64,000 nucleotides of DNA from assembly GCF_038433465.1 (NCBI RefSeq), contig NZ_JAESVF010000009.1, positions 62,001-126,000 on the forward strand. The letters are read 5' to 3'. Source of the stretch: Galbibacter sp038433465 (GTDB lineage Bacteria > Bacteroidota > Bacteroidia > Flavobacteriales > Flavobacteriaceae). The stretch's first letter is position 1. Each line of letters begins with the position of its first letter. A program made the position numbers and the translations under genes. This document shows, one piece after another, positions 32,260 through 41,190 of the stretch. The notes beneath the pieces are model-generated. The model did no database searches, was not told where the DNA came from, and worked only from the letters and a program-made list of their open reading frames with translations.

Positions 32260-34250
32260 AACATTTTTAAAAAATCGTCTTCAGAAATCATTGTTACCCC
32301 CAGCTTTTCAGCTTTTTCACGTTTGCTAGGTCCCATTTTATCACCTGCAACCAAATAAGTTGTTTTGGACGAAATAGACGAAGCTACTTTCCCACCGTTA
32401 TCTTCAATTAACTTTTTGAGTTCGTTTCGAGAAACCTTTTCAAATACTCCAGAAACCACAAACGTTTGCCCTTTAAAAGTGTCGGTTATATTTTCTAGAA
32501 GTTCTGCTGAAATTTCCAATTGAAGTCCGTATGACTTTAATCGCTCAATAATGATTTTATTTTTCTCATTCTGAAAAAACTCAACTACACTTTCTGCAAT
32601 ACGGATACCTATTTCGTCAACTTGCACAAGCTCTTCAGCTGTTGCTTGCATCAACGCATCAATCGACTTATAAGCTCTTGCCAATTTTTTGGCTACGGTT
32701 TCTCCAACATATCGAATTCCGAGGGCAAATAAAACACGTTCAAAAGGAATTTCTTTCGATTTTTCAACGCCCAACACTAAGTTTTCAGCCGACTTTTCAG
32801 CCATGCGTTCCAACGGAATGATATCTTCTTTTTTCAGTGTATATAAATCGGCGTAATTTTCAATAAGTCCTTCTTTAAACAATAGCTCTACAGTTTCACC
32901 TCCAAGTCCTTCAATATCCATTGCTTTACGAGAAATAAAATGTTGGATACGCCCCGTAATTTGTGGCGGACATCCGTAGGTATTTGGACAATAATGTTGT
33001 GCTTCCCCTTCATTTCTAATCAATTCGGTATCGCATTCAGGACAATTTGTAATATAATGATGTGGCGTTGCCTCGGGTGCTCTTTTAGAAAAATCGACTC
33101 CCACAATTTTAGGGATAATCTCTCCTCCTTTTTCAACAAAAACCGAATCGCCTTCTCTAATGTCTAGTTTTTCAATCTGGTCGGCATTGTGTAACGAAGC
33201 CCGCTTTACGGTAGTTCCTGCCAACAAAACAGGTTGTAAATTTGCAACTGGTGTAATTGCTCCAGTTCGCCCAACTTGATAAGTAATACTTTCGAGCGAG
33301 GTAGCAACTTGTTCCGCTTTAAATTTGTAAGCCATTGCCCAACGCGGCGCTTTGGCAGTGTACCCCAATTCTTCTTGATGTTGAAAGCTATTTACCTTTA
33401 CAACAACACCGTCTATTTCGTAAGGCAATTCATGGCGGTGCACGTCCCAATAATTTACAAAGTCCATTACTTCCGCAGTAGTTTTACACAGTTTTGCCAC
33501 CTCTGGAACTTTAAAACCCCATTCTTTGGCTTTTTGCAAACTTTCAAACTGACTAGAAATTCCTAAATTCTCTCCTGTAATATTGTAAAGTAAACACTCC
33601 AACGGACGCTTGGAAACTTCTGCACTGTCTTGTAATTTTAAACTTCCACTAGCTGTATTCCTAGGGTTCATGTAGGGTTCTTCACCTGCTTCAATTCGCG
33701 CTTGATTCATTTTTGCAAAACCTTCCAAGGGTAAAATAATTTCCCCGCGAATTGCAAATTTTGGCGGATAATTTCCTTTCAATTTTAAAGGTACCGAACG
33801 GATAGTTTTTACGTTGTTTGTAACATCGTCGCCTTGAAAACCATCGCCACGTGTTACAGCTTTTATCAAAGTTCCGTTTTCGTATGTCAAACTCATGGAA
33901 GCTCCGTCGTATTTTAGTTCGCATGTAAAACTCACTTCTACATCCCCTAAAATCCGTTGAATACGCTTTTCCCACTCCTCCAAATCTTCTTTTGAATACG
34001 AATTATCCAATGAGTACATTCGGTGTTCGTGCATTACTGTTTCAAAATTCTTTGTTACCATTCCACCCACGCGAACTGTTGGGGAATTAGCATCGTAAAA
34101 TTCGGGATGCTCAGCTTCCAAGGCTTGTAACTCCTTCAGTTTTATATCAAATTCATAATCTGATATTTCTGGAGTATCCAATACGTAATAGTTGTAATTA
34201 TGCTGAGATAACTCTTTTCGTAACGCCTCAATTTTCTTTGCTATATCCAT
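32256..34250 (-). CDS. ligA: NAD-dependent DNA ligase
   Basis: Seals nicks during replication and repair using NAD+. The 664-residue protein shows the full domain order: Ia (YYVLDTPEISDYEFD), adenylation with catalytic Lys113 in CELKYDGASMS, OB fold, a four-Cys zinc finger (CPECD, then YCPNTYGCP), helix-hairpin-helix repeats, and a C-terminal BRCT domain (FKGQTFVVSGVFEK). A promoter with both consensus elements lies just upstream, in the 60-base gap after the fluoride antiporter gene. Confidence 0.97.
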   Translation of the reverse strand: MDIAKKIEALRKELSQHNYNYYVLDTPEISDYEFDIKLKELQALEAEHPEFYDANSPTVRVGGMVTKNFETVMHEHRMYSLDNSYSKEDLEEWEKRIQRILGDVEVSFTCELKYDGASMSLTYENGTLIKAVTRGDGFQGDDVTNNVKTIRSVPLKLKGNYPPKFAIRGEIILPLEGFAKMNQARIEAGEEPYMNPRNTASGSLKLQDSAEVSKRPLECLLYNITGENLGISSQFESLQKAKEWGFKVPEVAKLCKTTAEVMDFVNYWDVHRHELPYEIDGVVVKVNSFQHQEELGYTAKAPRWAMAYKFKAEQVATSLESITYQVGRTGAITPVANLQPVLLAGTTVKRASLHNADQIEKLDIREGDSVFVEKGGEIIPKIVGVDFSKRAPEATPHHYITNCPECDTELIRNEGEAQHYCPNTYGCPPQITGRIQHFISRKAMDIEGLGGETVELLFKEGLIENYADLYTLKKEDIIPLERMAEKSAENLVLGVEKSKEIPFERVLFALGIRYVGETVAKKLARAYKSIDALMQATAEELVQVDEIGIRIAESVVEFFQNEKNKIIIERLKSYGLQLEISAELLENITDTFKGQTFVVSGVFEKVSRNELKKLIEDNGGKVASSISSKTTYLVAGDKMGPSKREKAEKLGVTMISEDDFLKML

Positions 34251-34273
34251 GAATAAAAAGTAATGTACTTACG

Positions 34274-34305
34274 CAAATATAGCGGAATGAAGCTTATTTT
34301 TACAA
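34274..34305 (-). promoter_or_regulatory. ligA promoter
   Basis: On the minus strand, TTG followed by 21 bases and TATATTTG, a full match to the Bacteroidota consensus. It lies between the antiporter stop codon and ligA, giving a leader of about 17 bases, so ligA does not depend on read-through from the riboswitch-controlled gene. Confidence 0.6.
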
Positions 34306-34310
34306 TGAAG

Positions 34311-35624
34311 CTACTCTTTTTTCTTTTGACTTCTGATGCGTGTTATTTCAGATAAATGGAAGCCTTTTTCTTTGTCGTATGAAGTGTTTTTAGGGCTTCC
34401 GATAATTTGTGAACTATAGACTCCCGAATGCCCAGAAAATAAATAAGCCGTACCACAAGCCAGTGCGATAAAGACACCTGCTTCGATTCCGAATAATTCA
34501 ATCCCCATAATTGTACACGCAATTGGAGTGTTGGTGGCACCTGCAAAAACAGCTACAAACCCCATTCCTGCGAGCATGCTCATTGGCAACGGAATAAACC
34601 AAATAAGTACATTTCCTAAGGTAGCGCCAATGTAAAATAAGGGAGTTACCTCTCCTCCTTTAAATCCGGCACCAAGTGTAAATGATGTAAATAATAATTT
34701 CAGCAGAAAGTCGTAGGAGTTTTGATTGTTATTAAAAGCATCAACAATGGTTGGCACACCTAAACCGATGTATTTTGTAGTTCCAATAAGATAAACAGCT
34801 AGTGCAATAACAATTCCGCCAAGAAATGGTCTAAGTGGCGGATACGAAATATATTTCTTAAAAAAATCGCTCCAAAAATGTGTTGCTTTAGAAAACAACA
34901 TGGCTACGAGTCCGAAAATAATTCCTGCCAAAAGTGCCCAAAGCAAGTTTATCGGGTTCATTTCGGCAACCGATGTAATGTGATAATGTGTATGAGAAGC
35001 CCCGAAAAACTCACAAAAATAATTTGCAAAAACTGCGCCCATAAAACTAGGAATTATTGCATCAAGACGTATTCTTCCTAAAATCAACACTTCCAAAGCA
35101 AAGATTCCGCCTGCGAGTGGAGTTCCAAAAACAGAAGCAAAACCAGCACTTATCCCAACAATTAAAACTATTCGCCTATCTCTATCAGAAAGTTTTAACC
35201 ATTTTGTAAATCTATCTGCAATTGCGCCACCAATTTGCACCGCTGTACCTTCTCGTCCTGCCGAACCACCAAAAAAATGCGTCGCAACTGTACCGAACAA
35301 AACCAAAGGCGCCATACGAAATGGAATGATTTTTTTAGGCGAATGAAATTCTTCCAAGAGTAAATTATTGCCTTTTACAACGCTATCTCCATACAAATAA
35401 TAAGATAGTCCGATGATAAATCCGCCAACAGGTAAAAGTGCGATAATCCACAAATGCGCTTCTCGCCATTGCGTTGCCCACTCCAAACTCCATAGAAAAA
35501 AAGCGGAAGCTCCACCCACCAAAACGCCAATAACGGCACAGATGAACAACCATTTAATTAAGTATAAAAAAGTAGGAATTTGCTCTAAAGAGAAGAAATA
35601 ATCTTTTATTTTATCTGTATTCAT
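34311..35624 (-). CDS. eriCF: CLC-F type fluoride/proton antiporter
   Basis: A 437-residue CLC-fold transporter with about ten or more hydrophobic segments. Two motifs mark it as the fluoride-specific CLC-F class rather than a chloride channel: GNNLL at residues 85-89 in place of GSGIP, and GREGT at 123-127 in place of GREGP. CLC-F proteins export F- in exchange for H+ across the inner membrane. A fluoride aptamer in its own 5' leader supports this. It lies upstream of ligA but has a 60-base gap to it. It diverges from a TMEM175-like channel gene. Confidence 0.93.
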   Translation of the reverse strand: MNTDKIKDYFFSLEQIPTFLYLIKWLFICAVIGVLVGGASAFFLWSLEWATQWREAHLWIIALLPVGGFIIGLSYYLYGDSVVKGNNLLLEEFHSPKKIIPFRMAPLVLFGTVATHFFGGSAGREGTAVQIGGAIADRFTKWLKLSDRDRRIVLIVGISAGFASVFGTPLAGGIFALEVLILGRIRLDAIIPSFMGAVFANYFCEFFGASHTHYHITSVAEMNPINLLWALLAGIIFGLVAMLFSKATHFWSDFFKKYISYPPLRPFLGGIVIALAVYLIGTTKYIGLGVPTIVDAFNNNQNSYDFLLKLLFTSFTLGAGFKGGEVTPLFYIGATLGNVLIWFIPLPMSMLAGMGFVAVFAGATNTPIACTIMGIELFGIEAGVFIALACGTAYLFSGHSGVYSSQIIGSPKNTSYDKEKGFHLSEITRIRSQKKKE

Positions 35625-35638
35625 TTTGACATATATAT

Positions 35639-35717
35639 AATGAGACTGCTATGGCATTTGCCATTTTAATCAGAAGTCATCAGCTATTTTAAGCGGTTCA
35701 AGGCAGACCTCATTGCC
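35639..35717 (-). promoter_or_regulatory. fluoride (crcB) riboswitch with putative expression platform
   Basis: Read on the minus strand from 35717, GGCAATGAGGTCTGCC forms the first stem-loop, followed by TTGAACCGCT and then AGCTGATGACTTCTG ending at 35671. These match the conserved crcB aptamer elements. The 3' part holds a small hairpin (ATGGC-AAAT-GCCAT, 35651-35664) and GCAGTCTCATT at 35639-35649, which can pair imperfectly with AATGAGGTCTGC of the aptamer. That alternative pairing, 14 bases before the start codon, is a candidate switch. The target is the CLC-F gene. No T-rich terminator is seen, so control is more likely at translation. Confidence 0.9.
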
Positions 35718-35915
35718 AAATGTAAAGCAAATCTACAAAAAATACAGCTATTATTCTTGAAGATTTCAAACCTATCTCTTTTCAGCAGTAAACACTTTTT
35801 TACTCATTATTAATTGTACATATTTATTTTATTATCTTAGATTTTATTCTATAAAACCCAATTTATTGCATTAAAAAATAGCGGAGATTATCTCTTCAAC
35901 TAAAATATTTTAAAA

Positions 35916-36485
35916 ATGAAAAAAAGCAGATTAGAAGCATTCAGCGATGGTGTTTTAGCCATTATTATAACCATTATGGTTCTCGAATTAAAAGCTCCAG
36001 AAGAAGTTACACTGTCTGCATTACTCGCTAAAACTCCCATATTTTTAAGTTATGTTGCGAGCTTTATTTACATCGGTATTTACTGGAATAATCATCATCA
36101 TTTATTTCAGATTACAGAAAAAGTAAACGGAAAAATATTGTGGGCAAACCTACATTTACTCTTTTGGCTTTCTTTAATTCCTTTTACCACTTCATGGATT
36201 GGAGAACACTACAACGCCACACTCCCAGTCATTGCGTACGGAGCTGTTTTGATGTTATCTGCAATAGCATATTACTTTTTACAACTTGCAATTATCAAAG
36301 CGCACGACGAGAGTTTTGTGTTAAAAAAAGCGGTAGGCCATGACACCAAAGGGAAACTCTCGGTACTGATATATGCTGTAGGTATTGCTCTAGCTTTTGT
36401 AAATACGTGGATTGCAATTGGGTGTTATATTTTTGTGGGGCTTTTATGGCTTATTCCCGACAAACGAATCGAACAAAACATGTAG
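35916..36485 (+). CDS. TMEM175-like potassium channel (DUF1211)
   Basis: A 189-residue membrane protein of the DUF1211/TMEM175 family with about six helices. The family signature FSDG lies at the start of helix 1 (RLEAFSDGVLAIIITIMVLEL), followed by NHHHLFQI in the second segment. Bacterial members form K+-leak channels in the inner membrane. It diverges from the fluoride antiporter gene across a 291-base spacer that contains the riboswitch on the other strand; a functional link is only a guess. Confidence 0.88.
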   Translation: MKKSRLEAFSDGVLAIIITIMVLELKAPEEVTLSALLAKTPIFLSYVASFIYIGIYWNNHHHLFQITEKVNGKILWANLHLLFWLSLIPFTTSWIGEHYNATLPVIAYGAVLMLSAIAYYFLQLAIIKAHDESFVLKKAVGHDTKGKLSVLIYAVGIALAFVNTWIAIGCYIFVGLLWLIPDKRIEQNM

Positions 36486-36532
36486 CTTTTCATTTCTTAT
36501 CATAGGTTAATATTTATCTAAAAATCTACTGT

Positions 36533-36540
36533 TACTTTTG
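36533..36540 (+). promoter_or_regulatory. -7 box before the DJ-1/PfpI gene
   Basis: TACTTTTG matches TAnnTTTG and lies 35 bases before the ATG at 36576. No TTG at the usual spacing. Confidence 0.4.
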
Positions 36541-36575
36541 AAGTACATTTTAAAAACACTTGAAAAAATATACAT

Positions 36576-37253
36576 ATGAAAAAAGTACTATTTGTTTTAA
36601 CGAGTCATGAAGATTTAGGAAACACAGGAGAAAAAACAGGATTTTGGATTGAAGAATTTGCTTCGCCTTATTACCTTTTAAAAGATAAAGGGGTTGAAAT
36701 TACACTCGCATCACCAAAAGGAGGACAACCTCCAATCGACCCTAAAAGTGATGCTCCAGATGCTCAGACTCCAGCAACGGTAAGATTTAATAATGATAAC
36801 GAGACAAAACAGTTGTTGGCAAATACTGAAAAGTTAGAAAATGTAAATCAACAAGATTTTGACGCTTTGTTTTTCCCTGGCGGACATGGACCATTATGGG
36901 ATTTAGCTGAAGATAAAAACAGCATCGAATTAATTGAAGCTTTCATCCAAAATAACAAAACTGTAGCTGCCGTTTGTCATGCGCCCGCAGTTTTTAAGAA
37001 TACTAAAAACCAAGATGGAACTCCACTTGTTGCAAATAAAAAAGTTACCGGATTTTCTAATACCGAAGAAGAAGCTGTTCAGCTTACAAATGTAGTTCCG
37101 TTTTTAGTGGAAGATATGCTGAAAGAAAATGGCGGAATTTACAGTAAAGGAGCTGATTGGGGAGCGTACGCAATTCAAGACGGATTGTTAATTACTGGTC
37201 AGAATCCAGCATCATCGGAATTGGTTGCAGAAAAATTATTAGCTCAATTATAA
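36576..37253 (+). CDS. DJ-1/PfpI family protein (class-I amidotransferase-like, Hsp31/glyoxalase III type)
   Basis: A 225-residue cytoplasmic protein of the DJ-1/PfpI superfamily. The nucleophile elbow is AAVCHAPA with Cys134, and an acidic partner is Glu26 in TGFWIEE, the layout of Hsp31-like glyoxalase III and deglycase-type enzymes. FFPGGHG forms the oxyanion region. It is monocistronic with a hairpin terminator. The exact activity (glyoxalase, chaperone or other) cannot be told from sequence. Confidence 0.85.
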   Translation: MKKVLFVLTSHEDLGNTGEKTGFWIEEFASPYYLLKDKGVEITLASPKGGQPPIDPKSDAPDAQTPATVRFNNDNETKQLLANTEKLENVNQQDFDALFFPGGHGPLWDLAEDKNSIELIEAFIQNNKTVAAVCHAPAVFKNTKNQDGTPLVANKKVTGFSNTEEEAVQLTNVVPFLVEDMLKENGGIYSKGADWGAYAIQDGLLITGQNPASSELVAEKLLAQL

Positions 37254-37268
37254 TAGACTAAAAAATAT

Positions 37269-37307
37269 AAAGCTGTCTGAGGTTTTCATTTTCAGACAGC
37301 TTTTTTT
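37269..37307. terminator. bidirectional hairpin terminator
   Basis: AAAGCTGTCTGA pairs with TCAGACAGCTTT around an 11-base loop and is followed by a T run. It serves the DJ-1 gene and touches the stop codon of the convergent prmC gene. The GCTGTCTGA stem is also used in the hairpin at 50865-50936. Confidence 0.85.
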
Positions 37308-38184
37308 ATGCTGAAATAACAGGCTTTTGTCCCATTATCATTCTATCTTTTCCGTATAAATCTTTCTTCAAAATAACATTTTCAAAGTTATATTTCTTCA
37401 TTAACGCCAACATTTCATCACCTAAATATTGATTAATCTCAAAATACAACTTCCCTCCTTCTTTTAAGTTTTCAGAAGCCAATCCTGCTATTTTTTCGTA
37501 AAATACTAAGGCATCGTCATCTTCAACAAACAAAGCAGACGATGGCTCGTAATTCAAAACATTATTTTTTATTTCTGTTTTTTCTAAGTTTCGAACATAC
37601 GGCGGGTTCGATACAATTACATCGAAGGTTGGCAACTCTTCAAAAATAGTTTCTAAGTCGTTTGCCTTTAAAATATCTTGTTGATAGAAGTTAATATTCA
37701 CTCCTTGGTCTTCTGCATTTAAAGATGCTGTTTGAAGTGCTTCATACGAAATATCTACAGCGAAAAGCTTTGTACGCGGTAAGTTTTTGGCTATCGAAAT
37801 TGGGATACAACCTGTACCCGTTCCAATATCCAAAACACGAGTAACACTATCTTTATCAATATCATTGATAATCCACGACACCAACTCTTCGGTTTCTGGC
37901 CTTGGAATTAAAGTATGCTCGTTGACACGAAAATCCAATCCATAAAAATAGCTTTTCCCGATGATGTATTGTATAGGTCTTTCATTCACCAAATCTCCAA
38001 GAGCGGAGTCAAACTTATATCCTACCTCACTTGAAACATCCTCTTCCAAAAACTGCTGAATTTGGTGCGGTTTATAACCCAAGTAATCTTCGCAAAGCCA
38101 ATTAAAAAATGTATCAATTTCCTCAGAAGGATATATTTCATTCAGCTCGATATGAAAAAACTTTTTAATTAATCCTAGTTTCAT
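37306..38184 (-). CDS. prmC: peptide chain release factor N5-glutamine methyltransferase
   Basis: Methylates the Gln of the GGQ motif in release factors, improving translation termination. The 292-residue SAM-dependent enzyme has an N-terminal helical domain, SAM-binding LDIGTGTGCIPIS at about residue 118 and the catalytic NPPY at residues 193-196. The motif RPETEELV just before the SAM domain is typical of PrmC. A GNAT gene lies 27 bases upstream on the same strand. Confidence 0.95.
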   Translation of the reverse strand: MKLGLIKKFFHIELNEIYPSEEIDTFFNWLCEDYLGYKPHQIQQFLEEDVSSEVGYKFDSALGDLVNERPIQYIIGKSYFYGLDFRVNEHTLIPRPETEELVSWIINDIDKDSVTRVLDIGTGTGCIPISIAKNLPRTKLFAVDISYEALQTASLNAEDQGVNINFYQQDILKANDLETIFEELPTFDVIVSNPPYVRNLEKTEIKNNVLNYEPSSALFVEDDDALVFYEKIAGLASENLKEGGKLYFEINQYLGDEMLALMKKYNFENVILKKDLYGKDRMIMGQKPVISA

Positions 38185-38211
38185 TTTTATAATTTAAATC
38201 AAAAGCTTTGC

Positions 38212-38688
38212 CTACAATTTTTTCAGCATCCAAACAGAACACGAGTAATGACCTGTGTTTCCCATTGGAGCATCTAAATATTCAAACCCAGCTTTTTTAT
38301 ATAATTTTTGTGCATCTTCCATGTAAGGCATTGTTTCGATATAGCAAAACTTATATCCCATTTCCTTTGCCTCATTTAAGCAAGTTTGCATCATTTTCAT
38401 TCCGTATCCTTTACCTCTTACTTCATTTAAAAAATACATTTTTTGCAACTCGCAATAAGCATCACCTTCATTTTCTAAACGTGCAATTCCTGCTCCACCC
38501 ACAATTTTTTCATCTGATTCTAAAACAAAATACACCGCATCTTTTTTATCATAAGTACTGTGCAAATCGTTTAAAGAAACATCTTCAAAGGCAGTCCCTA
38601 CTTTGGGTGCGCCCATTTCAACAATAACCGTTTTTACAATTTCGGCCATCGAAATATTATCAGCAGGTTTTATCTTTCTAATAATCAT
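38212..38688 (-). CDS. GNAT family N-acetyltransferase
   Basis: A 158-residue acetyltransferase fold protein. The acetyl-CoA-binding motif A is visible as LNEVRGKGYGMKMMQTCL, with the V-type loop R-G-K-G-Y-G, and the C-terminal region YKKAGFEYLDAPMGNTGH is usual for small bacterial GNATs. Substrate unknown. It lies 27 bases before prmC and could be co-transcribed; no functional link is implied. Confidence 0.85.
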   Translation of the reverse strand: MIIRKIKPADNISMAEIVKTVIVEMGAPKVGTAFEDVSLNDLHSTYDKKDAVYFVLESDEKIVGGAGIARLENEGDAYCELQKMYFLNEVRGKGYGMKMMQTCLNEAKEMGYKFCYIETMPYMEDAQKLYKKAGFEYLDAPMGNTGHYSCSVWMLKKL

Positions 38689-38780
38689 GAAATATCATCA
38701 ATTTAAAACGTCATGTAAAGGGTTTATTTCCCCAAAATATTTTATCAAATTAAACTAATTTATAAGCAATAGCCTAAGGT

Positions 38781-38811
38781 TTGTTATGAGATTTTTCATT
38801 TTGTATTTTTG
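38781..38811 (+). promoter_or_regulatory. ribD promoter
   Basis: TTG, 20 bases, TATTTTTG: complete consensus. The -7 box ends 16 bases before the ATG at 38828, which fixes that codon as the real start and rules out the in-frame ATG at 38786 inside the promoter. Confidence 0.65.
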
Positions 38812-38827
38812 TACTGAAATTTCCAAA

Positions 38828-39889
38828 ATGAACACACACGAACACTATATAAAAAGAGCGCTTCAGCTTGCAAAAAATGGTTTAGGAAACACTTATCCCA
38901 ACCCTACCGTAGGTTGCGTAATTGTTGCTGATAACAAAATAATTGGCGAAGGCTACACCAGTCCTGCTGGGCAAAACCACGCCGAAGTAAATGCCATTTC
39001 AGCAGTAAAAGACGTTTCGCTTTTAAAAACTGCAACCATTTATGTTACACTCGAACCTTGCTCGCATTTTGGAAAAACACCTCCTTGTGCCGATTTGATT
39101 ATAAAACATCAAATTCCGAATGTGGTTATCGGAACACTAGATACACACGACAAAGTTTGCGGACGTGGGGTTCAAAAACTAATGGAAGCTGGTTGTAATG
39201 TTACCGTAGGCGTTTTGGAAGAAGAATGTAAAGAAAGTAACAAACGCTTTTTTACATTTCAGGAGAAAAAGCGTCCTTATATTATATTGAAATGGGCCGA
39301 AAGTGCCGATGGTTTTATGAGTCCGGAGAAAAAAGAAACCCGAACTCCCGTTTGGATTACTAACACGCTTTCGCGACAAATAGTACATAAATGGCGAACC
39401 GAAGAACACGCAATTTTGGTTGGCACCACAACTGTGCTTGCAGACAACCCGAAACTGAACAGCAGAGATTGGAACGGAAATAATCCTGTTAGAATTGTTA
39501 TCGACAGCCAATTAAAAACGCCACAACAATCGCACGTTTTAGACGATTCTCAAAAAACAATTTTTATTGTCGATACTGCTACGCAAGTTCCCAATTCTGA
39601 ATTTAAGAATACCTTTTTTGAGGAAATAGATTTTTCGAATGCTATAGCTCCACAAATAATGAGTGTGCTACATAAACACCAAATTCAAAGTATTATTATT
39701 GAAGGCGGTAGCAAAACACTACAAACATTTATCGACAGTAATTTATGGGATGAAGCACGCGTTTTTAAAGGGGACGCCGTTTTTTCAAGTGGCACTAAAA
39801 GTCCGATTATAAACAAGTCGTTTTTTTATTCTGAAGAAAAAATTGTGCAAAACACACTCACACTTTACATAAACAGCAACAATGCCTAG
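38828..39889 (+). CDS. ribD: bifunctional riboflavin biosynthesis deaminase/reductase
   Basis: Catalyses two steps of riboflavin synthesis: deamination of the pyrimidine intermediate and reduction of the ribosyl group with NADPH. From the ATG at 38828 the protein has 353 residues. The zinc deaminase domain has NHAEVNA and EPCSHFGKTPPC; the reductase domain begins near residue 150 with RPYIILKWAESADGF and includes IIEGGSKTL. No FMN riboswitch is visible upstream. The stop overlaps the HAD hydrolase start by eight bases. Confidence 0.95.
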   Translation: MNTHEHYIKRALQLAKNGLGNTYPNPTVGCVIVADNKIIGEGYTSPAGQNHAEVNAISAVKDVSLLKTATIYVTLEPCSHFGKTPPCADLIIKHQIPNVVIGTLDTHDKVCGRGVQKLMEAGCNVTVGVLEEECKESNKRFFTFQEKKRPYIILKWAESADGFMSPEKKETRTPVWITNTLSRQIVHKWRTEEHAILVGTTTVLADNPKLNSRDWNGNNPVRIVIDSQLKTPQQSHVLDDSQKTIFIVDTATQVPNSEFKNTFFEEIDFSNAIAPQIMSVLHKHQIQSIIIEGGSKTLQTFIDSNLWDEARVFKGDAVFSSGTKSPIINKSFFYSEEKIVQNTLTLYINSNNA

Positions 39890-40511
39890 CACTACTCCTA
39901 TTAAAAATATTGTTTTTGATTTTGGTGATATTTTTATCGACCTCGATAAAGAAGCTCCATTAAAACTGATGCTACAAACATATCCCAACTTTACGCTCAC
40001 TAAGGAAATTAGCAAATTAAATGATGCGTATGAAAAAGGAGAAATTAGCACGCCTGATTTTGTTGCGAGCTACAAAGATTTTTTATCCGAAGAAAACTCA
40101 GAAACACTTATTCATATTTGGAATTCAATCATTTTAACGATGCCAACACATCGATTAACTTTTATTGAAAACCTACACAAGCAAAATAAATACAGGCTAT
40201 TTTTACTGAGTAATACAAATGAATTGCACATCGAACAAGTTATAAACAACATTGGATTTGAAACCTACACGCAGTTTAAAAATTGCTTTGAAAAATTTTA
40301 TCTATCTCATGAAATTCATTTTAGAAAACCAACGGCAAACATTTTTGACTTTGTACTTCGAGACAATGCAATTCTTGCTGAAGAAACATTATTTATAGAC
40401 GATACCAAGGAACACATAGATACTGCAAAAAGTTTAGGTTTTTATACTTGGAATTTAATTCCAGGGAAAGAAGATGTTACTTCGCTATTTGAAAAAGACT
40501 TTACTTTTTAG
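39882..40511 (+). CDS. HAD-superfamily hydrolase
   Basis: A 209-residue HAD-IA-like phosphatase. The nucleophile motif I reads VFDFGDIFIDLD, motif II lies in LFLLSNTNELH, and motif III/IV is LFIDDTKEHIDTAKSLG with the paired Asp. In motif I the second acidic position is Gly (DFGD), as in YihX-type members, so the general acid position is atypical. It overlaps ribD by eight bases. Riboflavin synthesis needs a HAD phosphatase for the ribityl phosphate intermediate; this position makes it a candidate, by inference only. Confidence 0.8.
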   Translation: MPSTTPIKNIVFDFGDIFIDLDKEAPLKLMLQTYPNFTLTKEISKLNDAYEKGEISTPDFVASYKDFLSEENSETLIHIWNSIILTMPTHRLTFIENLHKQNKYRLFLLSNTNELHIEQVINNIGFETYTQFKNCFEKFYLSHEIHFRKPTANIFDFVLRDNAILAEETLFIDDTKEHIDTAKSLGFYTWNLIPGKEDVTSLFEKDFTF

Positions 40512-40575
40512 CCTAAATTGTTTATAACCATCAGTCTAAGTAATTAACAAAAAGCCGAACAAGAAACATACTAAT

Positions 40576-41184
40576 TTGGAAGATTTATACAAAACCATAA
40601 GCGAACCTACCTCCGAAGTTTTATTTAAAGATAAAGGAAGTAAATTTTTTGGTTACGCTTTTCCTATAATAGATGAAGACGATATAAAATATTTTTTAGA
40701 AGAAATAAAAAATAAGCACAACAGCGCACGGCATCATTGTTATGCATGGCAATTGGGCACCGAAAAGGACAAAATACTCTACCGTGCAAACGACGATGGA
40801 GAGCCTTCAAATACTGCTGGAATGCCAATTTATGGACAAATACAATCTTTCGATATCACCAATACTTTAATAGTTGTTGTTCGTTATTTTGGAGGTGTAA
40901 AATTGGGAGTTGGCGGACTTATAAACGCATATCGAACTACTGCAAGTATGTGTCTTGAAGACGCTTCCATAGTAGAAAAAACGATAGACACACACTTTAA
41001 AATTTCTTTTGAATACAAAGACATGAATAATGTAATGCGAATTATAAAAGAAAAAAACTTACAAATAGAACAGCAACAATTAGAGCTTACTTGCGAAATA
41101 ATTGTAAGCATCAGAAAAAGTTTAGCGCAAAATATATTGGAAGCTTTCGAACCTTACTACGAAATTAATGTAAAGGAATTGTAA
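40576..41184 (+). CDS. yigZ: IMPACT/YigZ family protein, TTG start
   Basis: A 202-residue protein of the YigZ/UPF0029 family. The N-terminal domain has the signature KHNSARHHCYAWQLG, then DDGEPSNTAGMPI and VVVRYFGGVKLGVGGL; the C-terminal ferredoxin-like domain (about 130-200) follows. The only plausible start is TTG at 40576: the frame is closed by a stop at 40537 and has no ATG between. Function in bacteria is uncertain. It stands apart from ribD and the HAD gene by 64 bases and converges on the thioesterase gene. Confidence 0.9.
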   Translation: MEDLYKTISEPTSEVLFKDKGSKFFGYAFPIIDEDDIKYFLEEIKNKHNSARHHCYAWQLGTEKDKILYRANDDGEPSNTAGMPIYGQIQSFDITNTLIVVVRYFGGVKLGVGGLINAYRTTASMCLEDASIVEKTIDTHFKISFEYKDMNNVMRIIKEKNLQIEQQQLELTCEIIVSIRKSLAQNILEAFEPYYEINVKEL

Positions 41185-41190
41185 TCTTTT

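Noticed and set aside
38208..38627. 139-codon plus-strand frame
   Set aside because: Antisense to a clear GNAT gene; composition rich in Phe, Leu and His is typical of a shadow.
38786..38827. Upstream start of ribD at 38786
   Set aside because: It falls inside a full-consensus promoter; the ATG at 38828 gives the normal RibD N terminus.
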